64,000 nt of DNA, from the NCBI RefSeq assembly GCF_006717095.1, contig NZ_VFQE01000001.1:2356001-2420000 (forward strand), written 5' to 3'. Shown here piece after piece: positions 48,588-57,970 of this stretch. How positions within the stretch are numbered: position 1 is the first letter of the stretch; the number at the start of each line of letters is the position of its first letter. Source of the stretch: Blastococcus colisei (GTDB taxonomy: Bacteria; Actinomycetota; Actinomycetes; Mycobacteriales; Geodermatophilaceae). The translations under genes were made by a program, and so were the position numbers. A model generated the notes under the pieces. That model had not been told where the DNA came from. It did no database searches and worked only from the letters and a program-made list of their open reading frames with translations.

Positions 48588-51562
48588 CCGACCCCGACCT
48601 CGTCTGCGGCGGTGATCGCCGGCGCCCCCTGCTGCGTGCCTCCGAGCGCACGAACGGTATCGACTACGTCGAGGTGGAGCGGGTCGACGACAAGCTCGAC
48701 CTGCACCTCTTCCTGCTGCGTTCGCTGCCGCAGGGGGACGACGGGCCCCTCTTCGGTGCAGAGAACGTGCTGGTCACCCGGGATGACGGCGGGGACCCGC
48801 TCGTGGTGGCCGAGGACCCGCGGTGGCTGCCCGCGCCCGATCCCGCGCGCGACGACGCCGCGGTCGTGACCGTGGACGACCCCGGTGACCGGGGCCGCTA
48901 CACCCTCCGCCTGGTCGACACGCCCGATCGACCGCTCGAGGACATCGATCCTCGCTACCGGACCGCGACGTTCTCGCTCGCTGCGGGCACGCCGATCGAC
49001 GTCGACTGCCTGCCCGCGCCGATGTGCCCGTCGACGGAGCTCCCGACGCCGGAGCTCAGCTACCTCGCCAAGGACTACGCGAGTTTCCGGCAGCTGCTCC
49101 TCGACCGTCTCGCGACGACGCTTCCCGGCTGGCAGGAACGGCACGCCGCCGACCTCTACCTCACCCTCGTCGAGGTGCTGGCCTACGAGGCCGACCGGCT
49201 CAGCTACGCGCAGGACGCGGTCGGGACGGAGGCCTACCTCGACACGGCGCGCCTGCGCACGTCGGTCCGCCGCCACGCGCGGCTGGTCGACTACGCCATG
49301 CACGAAGGCTGCAACGCGCGGGCGTGGGTCCACCTGACGGTCGAGGGTGACCCGGGCGTCGCCGCCGACGCGTTGTCCTTCGTCACCCGGCCGGCGGGGA
49401 TCGACGTCCGCAGCGCGTCCCTTCCGTCCCATCTCCTGGCCCGTGCGCCGCGTCGCACCTACGAGGTGTTCGAGCCGGTGCTCCCCGAGGGACCGGCGGG
49501 CGTGACGGCGCAGGACGTCGTCGAGCCTCGCGCTCTCGTCGATCGCATCCGGCACGGAGACGATCCTGTCCTGGACCACGTGCGGACGACGCTGTCCGAC
49601 GACGAGCGGCGGCTGTTCGATCGCGGGGACCCGGGGGACGAGGACCTGCCGGCCCTGCTCGGCGCCGTCGCGGCCCGCCTGGCGGGCCTGCTGCAGGACC
49701 CCGCCCTGGTCCACCGCGCACCTGGGGCAGTCGCACGTGCCGTCCGGCGCCACGGCACCGTCAACGCGCTGTCCGGGGCCCGGCTCGCCCGCCACAACCG
49801 GGCCGAGCTCGCGAGGCTGTTCCCCGAGGAGCTCGCCGACCCCACGGCGCTGCGGTTCCACGAGGCGCACAACGAGATCCGGTTCCACACCTGGGGCCTC
49901 ACCGAGTGCTGTCTCCCGGCCGGAGCGACGTCGGCGACGCTGCGGGACGGGGAGGACGGCGGCCGCGTCCTGCGCCACCTGCGCCCCGGGGACGTGCTCG
50001 TCCTCGAGGAGGTGCTCGGTCCGCGCTCCGGGTCGCGCGCCGACGCCGATCCCTCGCACCGGCACCCCGTCCGCCTCACGGCGGTGCGGCCCGGAAGGGA
50101 CGCACTGGCCGACGTGCCGGTGGTCGAGGTGGCGTGGGACCCCGAGGACGCCCTCCCGTTCCCGCTCGTCCTGTCGGCGATCGGCCCGGCACCGGAGTGT
50201 GCGCTGGTCGGGGACGTGACCGTCGCCCGTGGCAACGTCGTGCTCGTCGACCACGGCGAGACCGTCCGGGCCCCCGACCCGGTGGTGCTCCGCGACGGCG
50301 GCCGGACGATCGTCGCCGTGCCCTTCCCCCCTCCCCACGAGGTCGTCCCGGCCGCATCGGTCGACCTGTGCTGCACGTGCGAGGGCGCACCCGCCGAAGG
50401 CCCGGCGCGGGTTCCCGCGTACGAGCCGGTGCTCGATCGGCAGCCCCTCGTGTTCCGCGCCCCTCTCGCCCCCGGCACGTCCGCGCGCGCCACCGTGACG
50501 CAGGACCCGCGTCGCGCCCTTCCCGCGCTCACCGTCTTCGGGCCCGTGACCGGGACGAACCCGTGGGAGGACGTCGTGGAGCGGGAGCAGGACGCCGCCA
50601 TGGCGCGGCCCGGAACCGTCCGCTACGGACGCTGGCGTGTCCGGCGCGACCTGCTGAGCAGCGGGTCCGAGGACCGGCACGTCGTCGTCGAGGTCGATGA
50701 CGACCGCGTGGCCCATCTGCGGTTCGGGGACGACCAGCTCGGCGCGCGACCCACCCCGGGCATCCGCATGCTGGCCGCCTACCGAACCGGCGGTGGTGTC
50801 GCCGGCAACGTCGGGCAGGGCGCGATCCGGCACGTCGTGGCCCGTGCGCAGCCTCGGGGCGGTCGCATCGTCGGCGTCCGCAACCCGCTGGCCGCCGGAG
50901 GCGGCACCGATCCGGAGCAGGTCGACGAGGTCCGGCTGCGCGCACCGCACGCCTTCCGGGTGCAGCTGGAGCGGGCCGTCGTGGCCGAGGACTACGCGGC
51001 GATCGTCGCCCGGGACTTCCCCGAGGTGCAGCGGGCGGTCGCGACGGTGACGGTGCGCCCGCCCCGCACCGTGATCACGGTGCTCGTCGACCCCGTCGGG
51101 ACGACGGCGGAGACGGTGGAGATGCGGCAGCGGATCCACGGGCACCTCGAGCGGTACCGGAGGATCGGCCACATCGTCGAGGTGACGACGGCCGTGTACG
51201 TGCCGGTCGACCTCGCTCTCGACGTCATAGTGCTGCCGGGGCACCAGCCGGGGGCCGTGCGCGCCGCCCTGCGCGACCGGTTGAGCGACCGGAGGCTCCG
51301 GGACGGCAGCCTGGGCCTCTTCCATCCCGACGCGCTCACCTTCGGTCGACCGGTGGCGATCAGCCAGGTCCTCGCAGTCGTGCACCGCGTGCCCGGCGTC
51401 GCCTCCGGACGGGTCACGAAGCTGGCTCGGACCGCCGGCGGCGACCCGCTGCCCGCGGACGACGTCCTCCGCATCGAGGCGCACGAGGTCGTCCGGCTCG
51501 ACGCCGATCCCGACCGGCCTGAGAACGGGTCGCTGACCATCCACCTGGAGGTGGTCCCGTGA
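48584..51562 (+). CDS. gpJ-like baseplate wedge protein 1 (Afp11-like)
   Basis: 992 residues; GTG overlaps gp25 stop. After a variable N-terminus, the baseplate-J pattern appears: LSYLAKDYASFRQLLLDRLATTLPGW near 155, EVLAYEADRLSYAQDAVGTEAYLDTARLRTSVRRHARLVDYAMHEGCNARAWVHL near 200, and C-terminal VIVARDFPEVQRA-type and DPVGTTAETVEMR segments. It builds the wedge ring of the baseplate. Length is close to Afp11 (about 900-1000). Confidence 0.9.
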   Translation: MTDPDLVCGGDRRRPLLRASERTNGIDYVEVERVDDKLDLHLFLLRSLPQGDDGPLFGAENVLVTRDDGGDPLVVAEDPRWLPAPDPARDDAAVVTVDDPGDRGRYTLRLVDTPDRPLEDIDPRYRTATFSLAAGTPIDVDCLPAPMCPSTELPTPELSYLAKDYASFRQLLLDRLATTLPGWQERHAADLYLTLVEVLAYEADRLSYAQDAVGTEAYLDTARLRTSVRRHARLVDYAMHEGCNARAWVHLTVEGDPGVAADALSFVTRPAGIDVRSASLPSHLLARAPRRTYEVFEPVLPEGPAGVTAQDVVEPRALVDRIRHGDDPVLDHVRTTLSDDERRLFDRGDPGDEDLPALLGAVAARLAGLLQDPALVHRAPGAVARAVRRHGTVNALSGARLARHNRAELARLFPEELADPTALRFHEAHNEIRFHTWGLTECCLPAGATSATLRDGEDGGRVLRHLRPGDVLVLEEVLGPRSGSRADADPSHRHPVRLTAVRPGRDALADVPVVEVAWDPEDALPFPLVLSAIGPAPECALVGDVTVARGNVVLVDHGETVRAPDPVVLRDGGRTIVAVPFPPPHEVVPAASVDLCCTCEGAPAEGPARVPAYEPVLDRQPLVFRAPLAPGTSARATVTQDPRRALPALTVFGPVTGTNPWEDVVEREQDAAMARPGTVRYGRWRVRRDLLSSGSEDRHVVVEVDDDRVAHLRFGDDQLGARPTPGIRMLAAYRTGGGVAGNVGQGAIRHVVARAQPRGGRIVGVRNPLAAGGGTDPEQVDEVRLRAPHAFRVQLERAVVAEDYAAIVARDFPEVQRAVATVTVRPPRTVITVLVDPVGTTAETVEMRQRIHGHLERYRRIGHIVEVTTAVYVPVDLALDVIVLPGHQPGAVRAALRDRLSDRRLRDGSLGLFHPDALTFGRPVAISQVLAVVHRVPGVASGRVTKLARTAGGDPLPADDVLRIEAHEVVRLDADPDRPENGSLTIHLEVVP

Positions 51563-54500
51563 GCTGCCGGCCGTGCGTGGGCGCCCCGTGCGGCTGTGGT
51601 TGCGGGCACGACACGGTGGTCGGCTGCGGTCGCTGTCCCTGCGCCGTAGCAGAGGACGCCAACCCGCCGGGGTCGAGCTCGCTGTCCTACGGCCGCACGG
51701 CGTACCCGGATGCGTTCGACCGGATGCGGCAGAGACTCTCGGCGGCGGACCTGCCGGCACTGCGCGCGTTGACGACGCGGGGCGCCGGCCCGCCCATGGA
51801 CCCGGCTCTCGCGCTCGTGGACGGGTGGGCCTGCCTGGGTCACGTCCTGGACTTCTACGGCGAGCGGACGGTCAACGAGCACTACCTGCGGACGTGTCTG
51901 CACCGGCGCTCGGCCGTCGAGCTCGGCAGGCTCGTCGGCTACGCGCCACGTCCGGGTCTGGCCGCGGACGCGTTTCTCGCCTTCACCCTGGACGACGTCG
52001 ACCCCGAGGCACCGCTCGAGGTGCCGGCGGGAACGCGTGCGTACACGCAGCCGGGGCCGGGGGAGACGATGCAGCCCTTCGAGACCAGCGAGGCCTTCGC
52101 CGGTCGCCCCCGCTGGAGTTCCATGCGGCCGCGTCTCACCGCCCCGCAGCTGGTCGGCACCGGAACGCGCCGGCTGTACCTCGCGGGGACGGCGACGGGG
52201 CTCACGAAGGGCGACCACCTCCTGGTCGTCCTGCCCCGCGGGCAGGAGACGAACCGTGGCGTCCTCACCGTTGCGACGGTGCAGCCCGACCCGGAGCGGG
52301 ACCGCACCGTCGTCGACCTGGAGAGAGAGCCGGTCGCCGAGAGCCCGCGCATCCCCGTGCCGGTCGACTCCGAACTGCTGACGGCGCTGCTCAGACGGCC
52401 CGCGGCCTTCACCGCCGACCGTGAGCGGCTCCCGCTCGATCCCGGTGCGGTCTTCGGCCGGGACTCCTATGCCGCCTACGGGTTGCTGGAGAGCGCGTAC
52501 CCGCGACTGGCGCGGCTCCTGGACGTGGCCCTCGGCGGCACCGCCCACGGCGACCAGACCGGTGCCGTCCGCATCCACGCGATGCGGGTGAAGGCGGCCC
52601 TGCACGGCCACAACGCACCCCTCATCCCCGACGTCGACCCCGTAACCAAGGCGGTCCGGGGTTACCTCGAGTGGAACTCCGCGGGAACAGGGCCGACCGT
52701 CGTCACCGATGGACCGGGCATCGGCGCCGTCCCGGCGGGCGGGGGCAGCGGAGGCGAGGGTGCGCAGGCCACCACCCGCTCCGTCACCGACCTGAGCGGC
52801 GCGGTGCCGGGTCTCGATCCCGCCGAGATCGCGCTCGACGCCGTCTACGACGGCATCCTGCCGGGGAGCTATGCCGTCCTGGTTCCGCCGGATCTCCCCG
52901 GATCGGCCGACGACGGAGTGCACGAGGTCATCGGCGTGCGGACCACCACCCGGAACGCGTTCAACCTGCCCGCGCGGGTCACCGTGCTGCAGCTGGAGGG
53001 ATTCTCCCGCCCTGTGGACGACGACGAGACGAGGGAGGACGTGCTCGACCGCCGCGTCGTCGTGTACGGCCAGAGCGAGCTCCTCGCCCTGGCCGAGGTG
53101 CCGGTCGCCGACGACGTATGCGCCGGGGAGCTCGAGCTGGACGGCTACTACCCGGGCCTGCACCCGGGTCGGCGGGTCATCGTGACCGGCGAGCGGACGG
53201 ACCTCCTCCCCGCCGACCGCGACTCCCGGCGGCAGGTCACCGGTGTGCCGGGGACGGAGCTCGTGATGATCTCGTCGGTGCGCCACCGCGCCCCGGCGGG
53301 CGGCGGAGCGGACGGCGAGGGCGAGGAGCCCGCCGCCGCGACCGGCGACACCGTGCACACCGTTCTCGGCTTCGCCGATCCCGACCTCCGGTACTGCTAC
53401 CGGCGCGACACGGTGCAGGTCCTCGCCAACGTCGCCCACGCCACGCACGGCGAGAGCCGGGCCGAGGTCCTCGGCGGCGGCGACGCCACCCGGCCGCTGC
53501 AGGCATTCCCGCTCCGGCAGGGCCCCCTCACCTACCTCCCGTCCGAGACAACGAGCGGCTCGACGGCGGCGCTGGAGGTGCGCGTGGAAGACCTGCGCTG
53601 GTCGGAGGCACCGCACGCGGCCGCCGTGGGGCCGGGAGAGCGCCGCTACGTGATCCGGACCGACGACGAGGGCACCACCCGGGTGGTCCTCGGCCTGGGT
53701 GCCCGCCTGCCCACGGGAACGGACAACGTCAGGGCCCTCTACCGCAGCGGCATCGGTGCCGTCGGCAACGCCCGCGCCGGGCAGATCACCGTGCTGGCCA
53801 GCCGACCCAACGGCGTCATGGGTGTACGGAACCCGATGCCCGCGACCGGCGGTGCCGACCGCGACGACCTCGGCAGCATCCGGCAGCGTGTGCCGATCGG
53901 ACTCACGGCGCTCGACCGGCTGGTCTCGGCTGCCGACCTCGAGGACTTCGCCCGTGCGTTCGCGGGCATCGGCAAGGCGCGGGTCGTCTCCGCGCCGGCG
54001 GCTCCCGCCGAGTACACCGTCGTCGTGGCCGGCGTGGACGACGCCCCCCTCACCGCGGGCTCGGCGCTGCTCACGAACCTGCGTCGCGCGCTCGCACGCT
54101 TCGGCGACCTCGAGGACCGGCCCGGGGACCCCGTGCTGCACACGCGCGGGTCGCCGCCCGCCACGGTGGGCATCGACGTCCGGACGGCGATGCTGCTCGG
54201 TATCCGGGCGCGGATCCGGACCCTTCCCGACCATCCCTGGGAGGAGGTGCACCCCAGGCTCCGCGACGCCCTCGTCGCGGCGTTCGGCTTCCGCGCCCGA
54301 GAGATCGGGCAGGTCCCGTATCCCGGAGAGGCGATGGCCGTGATGCAGGCGGTGCGCGGCGTGGCCTGGGTGGACCTGCTGGCCTTCGGGACCATCCCGA
54401 CCGGGACCCCGGAGGAACCCCGGTCCCCGGCGGAGATCGCGGACGCGGCCAGGGCGCTGTTCGACGTGGACCCGGCTGCGCTGCCGGGCCTGCCGCCCGA

Positions 54501-54594
54501 TCCGGTCGTGGGCGTGGTCGACCTCGCCTACCTGGCGCCCGATGCCGCTGGCACGCTCCTGCTCGAGCCGGCGTCGGAGGAGCCGCGACCATGA
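51559..54594 (+). CDS. gpJ-like baseplate wedge protein 2 (Afp12-like) with Cys-rich N-terminus
   Basis: 1011 residues; GTG overlaps previous stop. The first 28 residues contain eight cysteines (positions 3, 6, 11, 13, 15, 23, 26, 28), an unusual cluster that could bind metal or an Fe-S centre. Baseplate-J features follow: ALVDGWACLGHVLDFYGERTVNEHYLRTC near 80, GRLVGYAPRPGLAADAFLAF near 118, DNVRALYRSGIGAVGNARAGQI and VRNPMPATGGADRDDLGSIRQRVP late. It forms the second wedge component. The Cys cluster is not found in the neighbour gpJ protein. Confidence 0.9.
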   Translation: MSCRPCVGAPCGCGCGHDTVVGCGRCPCAVAEDANPPGSSSLSYGRTAYPDAFDRMRQRLSAADLPALRALTTRGAGPPMDPALALVDGWACLGHVLDFYGERTVNEHYLRTCLHRRSAVELGRLVGYAPRPGLAADAFLAFTLDDVDPEAPLEVPAGTRAYTQPGPGETMQPFETSEAFAGRPRWSSMRPRLTAPQLVGTGTRRLYLAGTATGLTKGDHLLVVLPRGQETNRGVLTVATVQPDPERDRTVVDLEREPVAESPRIPVPVDSELLTALLRRPAAFTADRERLPLDPGAVFGRDSYAAYGLLESAYPRLARLLDVALGGTAHGDQTGAVRIHAMRVKAALHGHNAPLIPDVDPVTKAVRGYLEWNSAGTGPTVVTDGPGIGAVPAGGGSGGEGAQATTRSVTDLSGAVPGLDPAEIALDAVYDGILPGSYAVLVPPDLPGSADDGVHEVIGVRTTTRNAFNLPARVTVLQLEGFSRPVDDDETREDVLDRRVVVYGQSELLALAEVPVADDVCAGELELDGYYPGLHPGRRVIVTGERTDLLPADRDSRRQVTGVPGTELVMISSVRHRAPAGGGADGEGEEPAAATGDTVHTVLGFADPDLRYCYRRDTVQVLANVAHATHGESRAEVLGGGDATRPLQAFPLRQGPLTYLPSETTSGSTAALEVRVEDLRWSEAPHAAAVGPGERRYVIRTDDEGTTRVVLGLGARLPTGTDNVRALYRSGIGAVGNARAGQITVLASRPNGVMGVRNPMPATGGADRDDLGSIRQRVPIGLTALDRLVSAADLEDFARAFAGIGKARVVSAPAAPAEYTVVVAGVDDAPLTAGSALLTNLRRALARFGDLEDRPGDPVLHTRGSPPATVGIDVRTAMLLGIRARIRTLPDHPWEEVHPRLRDALVAAFGFRAREIGQVPYPGEAMAVMQAVRGVAWVDLLAFGTIPTGTPEEPRSPAEIADAARALFDVDPAALPGLPPDPVVGVVDLAYLAPDAAGTLLLEPASEEPRP

Positions 54595-56918
54595 CGACCG
54601 ACCGATTCTTCGATCTGCTGCCGGGAGTCGTCCGCGCGCCGGGCGGTGAGCTGAGCCATGCGCTCCGTGACCTGCTCCGGGTGCTGGGCGCGGAGGCCGA
54701 CCTCGTCGAGGAGGACATCCGGCAGATGTACGCCGACCTCTTCATCGAGACCTGCGCGCCCTGGGCCGTTCCCTACATCGGCGACCTCGTCGGCTACCGC
54801 TGGCTCCCGGTCCCTGCCGGCCGCCGCGGCTGCGAGCCCGATCCGGTGGCCGGGCTGGTGCCGCGGAGCGCCGTGGCGGACGCCATCCGCTACCGCCGGC
54901 GCAAGGGGACCCGTGCCGCCGTCGAAGACCTGGTGCCGGCCGTGAGCGGCTGGCCGGCGGTCGTCTGCGACGGTGAGGACGGACCTGACTGCGCCGGTGC
55001 AGCTGTCGACACCGTGACGATCCGCGCGTGGCGGTTGCCATCCTGGCCGCTGTCCTACGTCCGTCCGTATCGCGTGCGCCGGCGGACCAACAGTTACGAG
55101 CTCAGCGTGCTGGGCAACGACGCCCCCTTGTTCACCTGCGGGGCGGCTCCGGCCTGGCAGGACGGAGTCGAGCGGCCGGCGATCCCGCGCATGCTCGGCG
55201 TCGACGCCTTGGTCGACGACCTGGCGCGCCACTACGGCCACGGGCGGAGCCTGCAGCTCTACGAGGACGGCGCACCGATCGCTCCGGAGCGGATCAAGGC
55301 CCGCGACCTCGGGGAGTGGGGCCCCGAGGTCTTCGACACCGATGTGGCCGTGGATCCCGAACGCGGGCGGGTGATGTTCCCGGAGCGGTACGAGCTCGGC
55401 GAGCTGACGGCGTCCTACTGCTACGGCTTCCCGATGGCGATCGGCGGCGGTGAGTACCGGCGCGGCCCCTTCGGCGTCCCGGTGGTGTCCTCGTTCCTGC
55501 GGACCGAGCAACTGAGTCCGCAGATGCCCGGCCACCTCCTGCGTGACCGCGCACCCTTCAGCGACTTCCTGCGCGGTCTCCTGGATCCCGCCGTGCTCGA
55601 GGCGATGGCCGACGACCCGGCGACCGCGCGAGCCCGGCTCTCGGCGGAGCTCAATCGCGTGATGCAGGCACACGACCTCGCCGCCGGTCAGCGCGACGAG
55701 CCCCTCGACGAGGAAGCGGTCGAGCTGCTGAACGGTGCGCCGGCCGGCCCCGCCCGCCTGCGGCTCAACCGGCTCGTCCTGGAGGCGGTGTACGCCGAAC
55801 ACATCCAGCGGGCGTACGCGGTCAGCCGCATCCGCTCTGCGGACGGGGAGCCGACCGTCGCCGAGGCGGTGCGGGCGTTGCAGGACTCGGGGCGGCCGCC
55901 GGCCCACCTGGTGGTGGAGCTGTGCGACAGCGGCCTCTACGTGCAGCCCGTCAAGCTGGAGGTCGGCGAACTGCACACCCTCGAGGTCCGCGCCGCCGAG
56001 GGCTGTCGGCCCACGATCGTCCTGCCGGAGCGGCGGGAGGACGTCGATGACATGATCGTGCGCTGCGGCCCGGGCAGCCGTGTGATCATCGACGGGCTCA
56101 TGGTGGCGGCCCACCCGGTCCGGTTCTCGGGCGACCCCGTCGAGATCGTGGTCCGGCACTGCACGTTCGTGCCCGGGTGGGAGATCGACGTGCGATGCGA
56201 GCCGAGGCACGCGGCCGAGCCCAGCCTGGTCCTCACCGACCTGCCCAGGCGGCGGGGCGCACCCCTGGCAGACGCGGTGGACCGGCGGCCGGAGGAACGT
56301 CGGCACACGTGCGTCGAGGTGGACCGGAGCATCATCGGATCCGTCGTCGTCCAGCGGGACGAGGTGGGCGCAGAGCCGGTCGCGCTGTTCGTCCGGACCA
56401 GCATCGTCGACGCCACGACGGACCGCGGCGATGCGATCGCGGCACCCAACGGACGACGCGCCCACGCCGTCGCCACGATCGTGGACGCCACCGTCATCGG
56501 GCACACCCGCGTGCACGCCGTCGAGTTCGGGGAGAACACGATCTTCACCGGGCCGATCGACGTCGCCCGGAGGCAGATCGGCTGCCTGCGGTACTGCTAC
56601 GTGCCCCGGGACTCGCGGACACCACGCCGGCACGCCTGCCAGCCCGACCTGGTCATGGAGTCGCCCGGAGCAGAGACGCCCGAGGACGCGGCCGAGCGCG
56701 TGCGGCCCAGGTTCGTCAGCGTGCGCTACGGCAAACCGGACTACTGCCGCCTGTCGCGGGTGGACGACGCCGTGGAGATCCGCACGGGCGCGGACGACGC
56801 CTCGGAGATGGGGGTCTACCACGACCTCTTCGAGCCACGGCGCGAGGCCAACCTCCGGGCCGCCGTGGCAGAGCACCTGCCGCTCGGCTGGGGCTGCGAG
56901 GTCGAGTTCCGGTCATGA
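54591..56918 (+). CDS. gpI-like baseplate/tail protein with beta-helix-like C-terminus
   Basis: 775 residues from ATG 54591, overlapping the previous stop. The N-terminal 110 residues are of gpI/tail protein I type: FFDLLPGVVR, YADLFIETCAPWAVPYIGDLVGYR, then AVADAIRYRRRKGTRAAVEDL. The middle is variable. Residues about 440-700 have parallel-beta-helix-like repeats (VIIDGLMVAAHPVRF, ASIVDATTDRGD, ATIVDATVIGHTRVHAVEFGENTIFTGPIDVA). It corresponds to the wedge-end baseplate protein (Afp12/13 region). A beta-helix part may contribute to target binding in place of a separate fibre. Confidence 0.82.
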   Translation: MTTDRFFDLLPGVVRAPGGELSHALRDLLRVLGAEADLVEEDIRQMYADLFIETCAPWAVPYIGDLVGYRWLPVPAGRRGCEPDPVAGLVPRSAVADAIRYRRRKGTRAAVEDLVPAVSGWPAVVCDGEDGPDCAGAAVDTVTIRAWRLPSWPLSYVRPYRVRRRTNSYELSVLGNDAPLFTCGAAPAWQDGVERPAIPRMLGVDALVDDLARHYGHGRSLQLYEDGAPIAPERIKARDLGEWGPEVFDTDVAVDPERGRVMFPERYELGELTASYCYGFPMAIGGGEYRRGPFGVPVVSSFLRTEQLSPQMPGHLLRDRAPFSDFLRGLLDPAVLEAMADDPATARARLSAELNRVMQAHDLAAGQRDEPLDEEAVELLNGAPAGPARLRLNRLVLEAVYAEHIQRAYAVSRIRSADGEPTVAEAVRALQDSGRPPAHLVVELCDSGLYVQPVKLEVGELHTLEVRAAEGCRPTIVLPERREDVDDMIVRCGPGSRVIIDGLMVAAHPVRFSGDPVEIVVRHCTFVPGWEIDVRCEPRHAAEPSLVLTDLPRRRGAPLADAVDRRPEERRHTCVEVDRSIIGSVVVQRDEVGAEPVALFVRTSIVDATTDRGDAIAAPNGRRAHAVATIVDATVIGHTRVHAVEFGENTIFTGPIDVARRQIGCLRYCYVPRDSRTPRRHACQPDLVMESPGAETPEDAAERVRPRFVSVRYGKPDYCRLSRVDDAVEIRTGADDASEMGVYHDLFEPRREANLRAAVAEHLPLGWGCEVEFRS

Positions 56919-57970
56919 GAGCAACGTCGACGGAGTGGGAAGCGACCCGGCGCGTCCAGGAACAGGACGGAGATACGGCCATGATCGACTTCGCGGCGCT
57001 CGCGCCGCACAGCGCGCACCACAACGACCTGTACAGGTCCGTAGATGCGTTTCCACCGGTCCAGCACGCGGCCGTCACGCCGGCCCTGCGCCCGCCCGGC
57101 AGGTCCCCCGCGGGGGCGTCACTCGACGTGCGGTCGGACGTCGGCCGCGACTTCAGCCGGATCAGCACCGGTCCGGCGACTGAATCGGTCACCGCTCGCC
57201 GCCCGCTCCACCGTGCCGCCGAGTCCTACGGAGCTGCCGGCGCCGTTCCCCGGGCGCCGATCGACGAACGCGCGAACGTGTCCCGAGCGCCGAGCGGCAA
57301 GCAGGAGGCGCTGGGCGCCGGCCTAGGAGCTCTCGGGGGAGCCGCGCTCGGTGCAGGCGTCGGCTTCGGCTTCGGCGGTCCTCTCGGCGCCCTGATCGGG
57401 GGCGGCATCGGAGCCGTCGCCGGAGGCATCCTCGGCTACCTCGCCGGCCGGCGTTCGGTGACGGTGAACATCACTCGACTCGCAGGCGCCGCGGACACGA
57501 CGGACGCGGACCTGCGCACGGCCAGCACGGTCTTCGGCCAGGCGGGGATCTCCGTGTCGCGAGGAGCAGGAGAAGCGGTCTCGGCCGCCGAGTCCACCGC
57601 CATCCTCGGGGCGGACAGCGTCCTCGAGGAGTTCAGCAGCCCGACCCTGACCGCGGAGGAGACGAAGCTCCTCGCGCGCAACCGCACGCGGGGGCGCATC
57701 ACCGCCTACTGGGTCCCGTCGCTGAGCGCCGGCAGTCGCGGGGAGGCCATGATCCCCAGCTACCACGGTGTGGCCGACTCCTCGATCGTGATCAGCTCCT
57801 CGGCGCGCGCGGCCGACACCTTCGCCCACGAGCTGGGACACGTCCTCCTGGACGACGGCGCGCACTCTGCCGATCCCGACAACCTCATGGCCAGCGGCTC
57901 CATCAGGAACTTCACCGACAAGCTGACCGCCGCGCAGATCACGACGATCAAGGCGAGCAGGTATGTCTGA
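56915..57970 (+). CDS. Candidate eCIS cargo: Gly-rich membrane segment plus HELGH zinc-peptidase motif
   Basis: 351 residues from ATG 56915 (overlaps previous stop); ATG 56981 is an alternative with its own ribosome site. Near 70-80 is SDVGRDFSRIS, which echoes the FG-x-DFS-x-VRVH core of DUF4157 but without its HELAH. Residues about 130-172 are a Gly/Ala-rich hydrophobic region with glycine-zipper spacing. The C-terminal 170 residues contain H305-E-L-G-H309, a third His at 317 and a Met-turn-like N-L-M-A (Met325), as in metzincin-like peptidases. A membrane-inserting or peptidase effector is inferred. The next gene overlaps it. Confidence 0.65.
   Translation: MRATSTEWEATRRVQEQDGDTAMIDFAALAPHSAHHNDLYRSVDAFPPVQHAAVTPALRPPGRSPAGASLDVRSDVGRDFSRISTGPATESVTARRPLHRAAESYGAAGAVPRAPIDERANVSRAPSGKQEALGAGLGALGGAALGAGVGFGFGGPLGALIGGGIGAVAGGILGYLAGRRSVTVNITRLAGAADTTDADLRTASTVFGQAGISVSRGAGEAVSAAESTAILGADSVLEEFSSPTLTAEETKLLARNRTRGRITAYWVPSLSAGSRGEAMIPSYHGVADSSIVISSSARAADTFAHELGHVLLDDGAHSADPDNLMASGSIRNFTDKLTAAQITTIKASRYV

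Noticed and set aside
48293-54252. Long minus-strand open frames of over 1000 codons opposite the baseplate genes.
   Set aside because: Same GC-rich antisense effect; plus-strand genes have clear baseplate motifs and coupled starts.
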